A stretch of 16,529 nt of DNA. It comes from Gp6-AA40 sp035764385. Lineage in GTDB: Bacteria > Acidobacteriota > Vicinamibacteria > Vicinamibacterales > UBA2999. Position 1 is the first letter of the stretch, and each line of letters starts with the position of its first letter. Below the pieces are notes generated by a model, which was not told the DNA's origin, searched no databases, and was given only the letters and a program-made list of their open reading frames with translations. The position numbers and the translations under genes are program-made. This document shows, piece by piece, positions 1-5,346 of this stretch. The DNA is taken from assembly GCA_035764385.1 (NCBI GenBank), contig DASTZI010000269.1, positions 1 to 16,529 on the forward strand, read 5' to 3'.

Positions 1-268
1 TGGCGCGATTGCGCAGCTCGCCGTGCCACACGCGGCCGTTGGCGATGGTGTGCCATAACTCACGCATGAACGCCTTCGGGTGGTATCCGGAGTTGATGAT
101 CCGGTGATCCTGGCCGAGGAGCTCTTCGCGGCTGTAGCCCGAGATCTCGCAGAACTTGTCATTGACGTACGTGATCGTGCCGGTCACATCGGTCGTCGCC
201 ACGATCGCGGCGTGATCGAGCGCCCGTTTCAAATCCGCGAGTTGACTTGTCGTCTCGACATTGCTCAT
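1..268 (-). CDS. PAS-domain sensor protein, N-terminal part (cut by window edge)
   Basis: Reading the minus strand from an ATG at 268 gives 89 residues with no stop before the window edge. They contain a clear PAS fold signature: a TDVTGTITYVNDKFCEISGYS core followed by REELLGQDHRIINSGYHP. PAS domains sense redox state, oxygen or small ligands and usually sit at the N-terminus of sensor kinases. The gene runs divergently from the NtrC-type regulator, with only 14 bases between the two start codons. I infer that it is the cognate histidine kinase of that regulator, but the kinase domains lie outside the window and cannot be seen. No membrane segment or signal peptide is visible in this part. 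A diguanylate cyclase or other PAS protein remains possible. Confidence 0.8.
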   Translation of the reverse strand, partial: MSNVETTSQLADLKRALDHAAIVATTDVTGTITYVNDKFCEISGYSREELLGQDHRIINSGYHPKAFMRELWHTIANGRVWHGELRNRA

Positions 269-271
269 CGG

Positions 272-277
272 TATACT
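272..277 (+). promoter_or_regulatory. possible -10 box (TATACT) for the NtrC-type regulator
   Basis: TATACT lies 5 bases before the GTG at 283. A weak -35 match, TTGTCG at 247-252, stands 19 bases upstream. If used, transcription would start at or next to the GTG, giving a nearly leaderless message. That fits the lack of a Shine-Dalgarno sequence before this start. The gap between the divergent genes is only 14 bases, so any promoter must overlap coding sequence. This is a weak, pattern-only call. Confidence 0.25.
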
Positions 278-282
278 TGGGC

Positions 283-1647
283 GTGCCTTCCGCCAGACTC
301 CTGATTGTCGATGATGAAGCGCTGGTCCGCTGGTCGCTGCGAGAGCGGTTGACGGAGGAGGGGTACGACGTCTTCGAGGCCGGGCTCGCGTCCGAAGCGT
401 TCGAGCGGCTGTCGACGACGGAGATCGATCTCGTGCTCCTCGATTTCAAGCTGCCCGACGGCGACGGCCTGTCGGTGCTCAAGCGGGTGAAGGAGACATC
501 CGCCGAAACGCAGGTGATCATGATCACTGCGTTCTCCACCGTCGAGACCGCCGTCGAGGCGATGAAGCTTGGCGCCTACCACTACGTGAACAAGCCGTTC
601 AACCTCGATGAAGTCATGATGCTCGTCGAGAAAGCGCTCGAGACGAGCCACCTGCGGCGCGAAGTGCGCGCATTGCGTTCGAGCCAGGGACGGGAGTTCG
701 CGTTCGACGCGATCATCGGCGCCTCGCCTGCCATGCAGTCGATCAAAACGCTGCTCGCGCGTGTCGCGAAGAGCCCCGCCTCCACCGTGCTGCTGACCGG
801 CGACACAGGCACCGGTAAGGACCTGGCGGCGAAGACCATCCATTACAACAGCGACCGCGCGCGGCGGCCGTTCGTCAACATCACCATGTCGGCGCTTCCC
901 GAACAGCTGCTGGAAAGCGAGCTGTTCGGCCACGAGCGCGGAGCGTTCACCGACGCGCGGCAGCAGAAGCGGGGACTGCTCGAGACTGCGGACGGCGGGA
1001 CCGTCTTCCTCGATGAGATCGGCGAAATGACGCCGGGTCTTCAGGCGAAACTGCTGCGCTTTCTTGAGGAAAAGACATTCAAGCGCGTCGGCGGTCTTGC
1101 CGATATCCGCGTGGATGTTCGCGTCATCGCCGCGACCAACCGCAACCTCGAGGAGGAAGTGTCGCACGGAAAATTCCGCGAGGATCTGTTCTATCGCCTG
1201 CAAGTCATGCCGATTGCGTTGCCGCCGCTGCGCGAACGCCGCGGCGATATCCCGTTGCTCGCCGCGTACTACATCGACCTGTTCAACCGCGAGTTCAAGC
1301 GTCACGTCCGCGGCGTGTCGCCGGAAGGCATGGCGATGCTCGAACAGTACCAGTGGCCGGGCAACATCCGCGAGCTGCGTAACGCGATCGAACGGGCCAT
1401 GCTGCTCGTCGAGCATGAATGGCTCCAGCCAGGCGACTTCACCACCCTCACCCGATCGATTACGCCGGCTGAATTCAAGCTGCCCGCCGAGGGCATCAGC
1501 CTCGATGAAGTCGAGCGGCAATTGCTCGTGCAGGCGCTGGAGCGGGCCGGCGGAAACCAGACGCAAGCCGGCCAGCTACTTGGCATCAACCGCGACCAGG
1601 TACGGTACCGCATCGAGAAGTTCGGCCTCGCCGCCGGCAAGCCCTAA
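283..1647 (+). CDS. NtrC-family sigma54-dependent response regulator
   Basis: The 454-residue protein has the three-part layout of bacterial enhancer-binding proteins. The receiver domain (about 1-120) carries the acidic pair D10/D11, phospho-acceptor D54 and K104. The AAA+ domain (about 142-375) carries Walker A GDTGTGKD at 173-180, the sigma54-contact loop GAFTDA at 220-225 (canonical GAFTGA) and Walker B VFLDEIG at 241-247. A Fis-type helix-turn-helix lies at the C-terminus (GGNQTQAGQLLGINRDQVRYR). The GTG at 283 is preferred because the receiver fold begins right after it. A TTG at 247 in the same frame would add 12 non-conserved residues and run into the divergent gene. Its position next to a hydrogenase operon recalls HupR/HoxA regulators. 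Sigma54-like promoters at 4114 and 2139 are plausible targets. The partner sensor is probably the divergent PAS protein. Confidence 0.93.
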   Translation: MPSARLLIVDDEALVRWSLRERLTEEGYDVFEAGLASEAFERLSTTEIDLVLLDFKLPDGDGLSVLKRVKETSAETQVIMITAFSTVETAVEAMKLGAYHYVNKPFNLDEVMMLVEKALETSHLRREVRALRSSQGREFAFDAIIGASPAMQSIKTLLARVAKSPASTVLLTGDTGTGKDLAAKTIHYNSDRARRPFVNITMSALPEQLLESELFGHERGAFTDARQQKRGLLETADGGTVFLDEIGEMTPGLQAKLLRFLEEKTFKRVGGLADIRVDVRVIAATNRNLEEEVSHGKFREDLFYRLQVMPIALPPLRERRGDIPLLAAYYIDLFNREFKRHVRGVSPEGMAMLEQYQWPGNIRELRNAIERAMLLVEHEWLQPGDFTTLTRSITPAEFKLPAEGISLDEVERQLLVQALERAGGNQTQAGQLLGINRDQVRYRIEKFGLAAGKP

Positions 1648-2117
1648 GCTGCCGCGGCCCGAGGCGCCGCCTTCGCCGCCGGCTCGCGAACCGTCAGTAC
1701 CGGACACGTCGCGGTTCTCACCACTCGCTCGGCGACGCTCCCCATCAGCAGGTGCGACATGCCGCCGCGGCCGTGCGTCCCCATCACGATCAAGTCGATG
1801 TCGTGCCCCGCCGCGTATTCGACGATCGACATGGCCGGCGTGCCGATGATCGCCTCGGCGGTGGCGTGGAGCGCGGTTACATCCGACGGCCGGAGCCGCT
1901 CATTCAGGCGGCGGGTCGTGTCGGTCAGGATCTCGTCGCGTAATCCCTCGATCTCCGGCACGAAGACTTCGGCGGAGTAGAACGCCCGATACGGATCCTC
2001 CGCGACGTGGAGCAGGTGGAGCGAGCCGGCGAACTGCACGGCAACGGCGCGCGCGCATTCCAAGGCCGCGTCCGACGGCGCGCTGAAATCCATCGGAACG
2101 AGGATATGGTTGAACAT
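1644..2117 (-). CDS. universal stress protein, UspA family
   Basis: This 157-residue protein starts MFNHILVPMDFS, the typical first strand and Asp loop of a Usp domain. It ends with the ATP-binding motif GTHGRGGMSHLLMGSVAERV followed by CPVLTVR. A single Usp domain of about 145 residues matches the usual length, with an Ala-rich tail of about 10 residues. The ATG at 2117 follows a good GGAGG at 2123-2127 with 5-base spacing. Its stop overlaps the stop of the convergent regulator by 4 bases, leaving no room for a conventional terminator. Such proteins are often induced under energy or oxygen limitation. A sigma54-like promoter and a copy of the palindrome found before the hydrogenase lie just upstream, so co-regulation with H2 metabolism is inferred. 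Confidence 0.93.
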   Translation of the reverse strand: MFNHILVPMDFSAPSDAALECARAVAVQFAGSLHLLHVAEDPYRAFYSAEVFVPEIEGLRDEILTDTTRRLNERLRPSDVTALHATAEAIIGTPAMSIVEYAAGHDIDLIVMGTHGRGGMSHLLMGSVAERVVRTATCPVLTVREPAAKAAPRAAAA

Positions 2118-2138
2118 CGTAGCCTCCGACGGGACTGG

Positions 2139-2154
2139 AGCAGAGTCCGTACCA
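2139..2154 (-). promoter_or_regulatory. candidate sigma54 (-24/-12) promoter for the usp gene
   Basis: On the minus strand the sequence reads TGGTACGGACTCTGCT. It keeps the invariant GG and GC exactly 10 bases apart and differs from the consensus TGGCACG-N4-TTGCW at only two specified positions. The predicted start is near 2128, just ahead of the GGAGG at 2123-2127, so the leader would be only about 11 bases. That is short but workable. The palindrome at 2207-2222 lies about 86 bases upstream, a usual distance for an NtrC-type activator site. The call is from sequence pattern only. Confidence 0.42.
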
Positions 2155-2206
2155 GGGCTGAATCGTTCGAATCACCCTCGGACCATCTCGACATGATTGC
2201 TGACGC

Positions 2207-2222
2207 CGCGGAATTTTTCGCG
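2207..2222. promoter_or_regulatory. imperfect palindrome, candidate activator-binding site (copy 2)
   Basis: CGCGGAATTTTTCGCG matches the perfect palindrome at 3994-4009 at 14 of 16 positions, keeping both CGCG ends and the GGAAT core. It lies in the intergenic region between the divergent usp and cytochrome c genes, upstream of both. A shared operator for the NtrC-type regulator encoded nearby is the simplest reading. Similar sequence can arise by chance in GC-rich DNA: a 14/16 match also occurs inside the regulator gene at 1165-1180. Confidence 0.4.
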
Positions 2223-2232
2223 AAAAGGCGCT

Positions 2233-2260
2233 TTGTTCCGCACTCCAGTCGCGGTATGTT
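2233..2260 (+). promoter_or_regulatory. weak sigma70-like promoter candidate for the cytochrome pair
   Basis: TTGTTC at 2233-2238 and TATGTT at 2255-2260 are separated by 16 bases and would start transcription near 2267, about 25 bases before the ATG at 2292. I checked this intergenic strand for GG-N10-GC and found no sigma54 match. If the palindrome at 2207-2222 acts on this gene, it would have to do so with a different sigma factor. Both boxes are degenerate, so confidence is low. Confidence 0.25.
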
Positions 2261-2291
2261 TCTTGAAGCTTCCAATCATTGGAGATCACCG

Positions 2292-2621
2292 ATGATGCGC
2301 GTAACGTTGGTTGCAATGCTTTTTGGGCTGGTTGCCGGGTCTGCGTGGGCCCAGAACGCGGAACACGGCAAGCAGGTCTACGCCGACTCGAAGTGTGCGG
2401 TCTGTCATTCGATCGGCAGCCAGGGTAACAAGAAGGGGCCGCTCGACGAGGTCGGTTCGACGCTCTCGACGGCCGACATCCGTGCGTGGATCGTATCGGC
2501 GCCCGAGATGGCCGCCAAGACAAAAGCCGAGCGGAAACCTCCGATGAAGGCGTATACCGATCTGTCGAAGACCGACGTTGACGACCTCGTCGCCTATCTT
2601 CAAACGCTAAAGAAAAAGTGA
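2292..2621 (+). CDS. small exported monohaem cytochrome c
   Basis: The ATG at 2292 follows GGAG at 2281-2284 with 7-base spacing. It gives 109 residues with a Sec signal peptide (MMRVTLVAMLFGLVAGSAWA, predicted cleavage after residue 20). The mature protein has one haem site, CAVCH at 35-39. A candidate axial Met lies in KPPMKAYTD, followed by the helix TDVDDLVAYLQTLKKK typical of class I cytochromes c. A longer in-frame start at 2007 would read through the usp promoter region and is not credible. The gene overlaps the next one by 4 bases (GTGA), so the two are probably made together. A periplasmic electron shuttle between the six-haem cytochrome and another redox partner is likely. Its specific partner cannot be read from sequence. 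Confidence 0.9.
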   Translation: MMRVTLVAMLFGLVAGSAWAQNAEHGKQVYADSKCAVCHSIGSQGNKKGPLDEVGSTLSTADIRAWIVSAPEMAAKTKAERKPPMKAYTDLSKTDVDDLVAYLQTLKKK

Positions 2622-3964
2622 AGCTGCCGCCTGCCGCCCGCAATCCTGTTTCCCTCCTCGGGATTGCGATCGCGACCGCGATGGCGTGGGTGTTTCTCGC
2701 GCTGTTCGCACTCTCTCTTCTTGGCTATCTGGATAATCCGTACATCGGTCTGGTGCTGTTTGTCGCCATTCCGGTGGCGTTCGTCATCGGGCTGCTGCTC
2801 ATACCGATTGGCATCCGGCGGGAGCGGCGGCGGGCGCCCGGCGTCGTGCCCGACTGGCCGGTACTGGATTTACGGGACCCGCATCAGCGATCCGTGGCGA
2901 TGACGGTGCTGACGCTGACCTTCGTGAACGTTCTGATCGTCTCGATTGCGGCCTACGGGGGCGTTCACTACATGGAGACGACCGCATTCTGCGGGACCGT
3001 TTGCCATACCACAATGGAGCCTGAATACGTGGCGCACCAGCGCGGCCCCCATGCGCAGATCGAATGCGTGCAGTGTCACGTCGGTCCGGGAGCGGGTCCG
3101 CTCGTCCAGTCGAAGCTCGCCGGCACTCGCCAGCTGTTCGAGGTCGTGACCAATCGCGTGCCGCGACCGGTGCCGCCACCACCGCAACTGATAAGCCCGG
3201 CGCGCGCGACGTGCGAAGGATGCCACTGGCCCGAGCGCTTCATCGGCGATCGCACGCGTGTGATTCGCGAATTCGGCAACGACGAAAAGAACACGGAGAG
3301 CGATACCACGCTTCGACTCCACGTCGGTGGTGGGAGTCGTGCACGCGGTGTGGGGACCGGCATCCACTGGCACATGAACCTCGACAACGAAATCGAGTTC
3401 GTCGTCGCCGCCGATAAACCAGACTCAATCCCGTACGTGCGACTTCGCGACCGTGCAGGAAACGTCCGTGAGTACTTCGCGGAGGGCGCCGACGCGCAGC
3501 AGATCACCTCCGGCACACGACAGCGGATGGAGTGCATGGACTGCCACAACCGGCCGGCGCATACGTTTGCGGCGACTGCTATTCGCGCCGTCGATGACGC
3601 GATTGCGCAGGGCCTGATTCCGCGCGAGCTCCCGTTTGTCAGGCGCGAGTCCGTTGCCGCGATCCGGCAGACCTATTCGGATCGTCCAGCGGCCATGAAC
3701 GGCATCGCCTCGCATCTTCGCGAGTTTTACCGCGCGCGCGGCGGCGTCGATGCGGCGCAGGTCGATCGCGCAATACGGGGAGCGCAGGACGCGTGGGCGT
3801 CGAATGTATTTCCCGCCATGAAGGTCACTTGGGGCACCTATCCGTCCAATATCGGGCACGTCGACAGCCCAGGCTGCTTCCGCTGCCATGACGACACCCA
3901 TAAGACCAGGGACGGGCAGCATGTGCTCTCGCAGGACTGCGAGCTCTGTCACACCATCCAGTAA
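2618..3964 (+). CDS. membrane-anchored six-haem cytochrome c, NapC/NirT-like
   Basis: The 448-residue protein starts at a GTG overlapping the previous stop. It has three hydrophobic segments (about 12-35, 42-66 and 93-114), then a large periplasmic region with six haem-attachment sites. The first is a CX3CH motif (C125-C129-H130) in FCGTVCHTTMEPEY. The other five are CXXCH at 150-154, 199-203, 306-310, 420-424 and 441-445. The first two sites resemble the NapC/NirT/NrfH quinol-dehydrogenase fold, which takes electrons from membrane quinol. The later sites extend it beyond the usual four haems. Its place directly before a hydrogenase operon suggests it links the quinone pool, or the hydrogenase itself, to a periplasmic acceptor. 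No terminal reductase gene is seen in the window. The family is clear but the partner is inferred. Confidence 0.88.
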   Translation: MKLPPAARNPVSLLGIAIATAMAWVFLALFALSLLGYLDNPYIGLVLFVAIPVAFVIGLLLIPIGIRRERRRAPGVVPDWPVLDLRDPHQRSVAMTVLTLTFVNVLIVSIAAYGGVHYMETTAFCGTVCHTTMEPEYVAHQRGPHAQIECVQCHVGPGAGPLVQSKLAGTRQLFEVVTNRVPRPVPPPPQLISPARATCEGCHWPERFIGDRTRVIREFGNDEKNTESDTTLRLHVGGGSRARGVGTGIHWHMNLDNEIEFVVAADKPDSIPYVRLRDRAGNVREYFAEGADAQQITSGTRQRMECMDCHNRPAHTFAATAIRAVDDAIAQGLIPRELPFVRRESVAAIRQTYSDRPAAMNGIASHLREFYRARGGVDAAQVDRAIRGAQDAWASNVFPAMKVTWGTYPSNIGHVDSPGCFRCHDDTHKTRDGQHVLSQDCELCHTIQ

Positions 3965-3993
3965 GCTTTAGGCTTCGGACTTGGGGCTTCCGG

Positions 3994-4009
3994 CGCGGAA
4001 TATTCCGCG
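3994..4009. promoter_or_regulatory. perfect 16-bp palindrome, candidate enhancer site for the NtrC-type regulator
   Basis: CGCGGAATATTCCGCG is identical to its reverse complement over all 16 bases. It lies in the 200-base gap between the multihaem cytochrome and the hydrogenase small subunit, about 140 bases before the transcription start expected from the sigma54-like promoter at 4114. NtrC-type activators bind dyads at this distance. It is not followed by a T-run and has no loop, so it does not look like a terminator. A near copy lies at 2207-2222. Confidence 0.5.
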
Positions 4010-4113
4010 TCGCTCGCTGATTTTCCCCACCGACACGCTAACGATCGCCGGCGGATCGCGTCAGCACGTCTCATCTTTCCGTCAATTTCCACGTCGCATG
4101 CTGCGCCGACGCA

Positions 4114-4129
4114 TGGCATCTCTCATGCG
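4114..4129 (+). promoter_or_regulatory. candidate sigma54 (-24/-12) promoter of the hydrogenase operon
   Basis: TGGCATCTCTCATGCG has GG and GC exactly 10 bases apart and matches TGGCA of the -24 element. The -12 part is ATGCG where TTGCW is expected. The predicted start is near 4140, leaving a leader of about 25 bases that contains the AGGA at 4152-4155. A sigma54-dependent regulator is encoded 2.5 kb upstream and a 16-bp palindrome stands at enhancer distance. An inverted repeat CGCATG/CATGCG (4110-4115 and 4124-4129) overlaps the element. The rest of the 3965-4164 gap shows no gene; an 11-codon ATG-to-TAG frame at 4098-4133 lies upstream of the expected transcript. Confidence 0.5.
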
Positions 4130-4164
4130 GTAGGGCTGCCGGCCATTTCACAGGACGGGCAGCT

Positions 4165-5346
4165 ATGCCGCACCACCGAGTGAACACCCCACAAGGTTGG
4201 CTCACGAGCGAATTGGAACGACGCGGTGTGTCGCGCCGTGAGTTTCTAGGCTTCTGTGCCACGACGGCCGCCGTACTCGCACTGCCGGATGTCGCCGTAG
4301 GGCAGATCGCCGATGCGCTGAAGAAAACGGAGAAGCCGGTTCTCGTTTGGCTGGAGTTCCAGGACTGCGCCGGCAACACCGAATCATTCCTGCGGGCGAG
4401 CCGCCCCACAGCGGCGGAGGTCGTCCTCGATACGCTGTCGGTCGACTACCACGAGACAATCATGGCGGCCGCCGGCCATCAGGCTGAAGAGAACCTCGCC
4501 AAGACCGTCAAGGACCGCGCCGGCAACTACATTGCCGCCGTCGAGGGGGCAATTCCGACGGGGGCCAATGGCGCCTACTGCACAATCGGCGGACGCGCGG
4601 CGATCGACATCGCGCGCGAGGTGTGCGGCAGCGCGGCGGCGACGATTGCGATTGGCACGTGCGCCACGTTTGGGGGGATCCCTGCCGCCTCGCCGAACCC
4701 GACCGGCGCCCTCGGCGTGGCCGACGCCGTGCCGGGCGTCAAGAATCTGATCAACCTATCCGCTTGTCCGGCGAACGTCGAGAACCTGACAGCGGTCATC
4801 GTCTACTACCTGACGTTCAAGAAGTGGCCGCCACTCGATCATCTGCGCCGGCCGCTGTTTGCCTACGGCAAGTCCATTCACGACAACTGCGAGCGTCGCG
4901 CGCATTACGACGCGGGCCAGTACGTGGAGGCGTGGGGCGACGAGGGCCATCGCGAGGGGTACTGCCTCTACAAGATGGGGTGCAAGGGGCCGGCGACGTT
5001 CCAGAACTGCCCGAACGTGCGCTGGAACGGCGGAACGAACTGGCCGATTGGCTGCGGCCACCCCTGCATCGGCTGCGCGGAGCCAGATTTCTGGGACCGG
5101 ATGACCCCGTTCTATCAGCACCTCGAAGGTGTTCCGGGCTTTGGCGCGGCGTCCAACGTCGACACCATCGGTGCGTTGGCGGTGCTCGGCGTAGGCGCCG
5201 CGTTCGCCGGTCACGGCCTGATTCAGATCATGAAGCGCGTCGGCGACAGAACGGAACCGATCGCCCGATCGAAACCTGCTGCGACATCCAATGACACGAG
5301 AGGCGGACCTTCAGGTCCGCCTGAACCGCCGGGAGCACCTCTATGA
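4165..5346 (+). CDS. hyaA: [NiFe] hydrogenase small subunit, group 1, Tat-exported
   Basis: The 393-residue protein carries electrons from the active site through three Fe-S clusters. A Tat signal is seen at SRREFLGF (23-30). Proximal-cluster Cys are C68, C166 and C201, but the usual fourth Cys (CxxC) is Asn71 in QDCAGNTES. The distal cluster uses H239, C242, C267 and C273; the medial cluster uses C282, C301 and C304, with an extra C297 nearby. The supernumerary Cys of O2-tolerant Hyd-1/MBH (positions 19 and 120 there) are both Gly. A C-terminal membrane helix spans about 333-353. The last 20 or so residues, including RGGPSGPP, are encoded by a palindromic repeat and look non-functional. The ATG at 4165 has AGGA 9 bases upstream. 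The stop overlaps the large-subunit ATG. A group 1f-like assignment is likely but unproven. Confidence 0.95.
   Translation: MPHHRVNTPQGWLTSELERRGVSRREFLGFCATTAAVLALPDVAVGQIADALKKTEKPVLVWLEFQDCAGNTESFLRASRPTAAEVVLDTLSVDYHETIMAAAGHQAEENLAKTVKDRAGNYIAAVEGAIPTGANGAYCTIGGRAAIDIAREVCGSAAATIAIGTCATFGGIPAASPNPTGALGVADAVPGVKNLINLSACPANVENLTAVIVYYLTFKKWPPLDHLRRPLFAYGKSIHDNCERRAHYDAGQYVEAWGDEGHREGYCLYKMGCKGPATFQNCPNVRWNGGTNWPIGCGHPCIGCAEPDFWDRMTPFYQHLEGVPGFGAASNVDTIGALAVLGVGAAFAGHGLIQIMKRVGDRTEPIARSKPAATSNDTRGGPSGPPEPPGAPL
5301..5322. repeat. REP-like palindromic repeat, copy 1
   Basis: The arms AGGCGGACCT and AGGTCCGCCT are perfect reverse complements around a central TC. In RNA this would be a 9-bp stem with a TTCA loop. 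All 22 bases, plus the two preceding AG, are identical to copy 2 at 10986-11007. The element lies within the last codons of the small-subunit gene and ends 20 bases before the large-subunit ATG. The large-subunit ribosome site GGGAG (5331-5335) comes right after it. Confidence 0.85.

Noticed and set aside
1165..1180. Third match (14/16) to the 16-bp palindrome inside the regulator gene
   Set aside because: It falls on codons for the conserved GKFREDL motif of NtrC-type AAA+ domains, so coding constraint explains it; it also shows that such matches can arise without regulatory meaning.
265..1566. 433-residue open frame antisense to the NtrC-type regulator
   Set aside because: The sense strand encodes a complete three-domain regulator; the antisense product shows no domain and is a codon-bias shadow.
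3983..3996. Another GG-N10-GC spacing in the 3965-4164 gap
   Set aside because: Outside the invariant pairs it does not resemble either the -24 or the -12 consensus, and it lies too far from the start codon.
3994..4009. The palindrome as a transcription terminator of the multihaem cytochrome gene
   Set aside because: It has no loop bases and no following T-run; a regulatory dyad is the better reading.
4098..4133. 11-codon ATG-to-TAG frame before the small-subunit gene (leader peptide)
   Set aside because: It has no ribosome site and overlaps the sigma54-like promoter, upstream of the expected transcript start.
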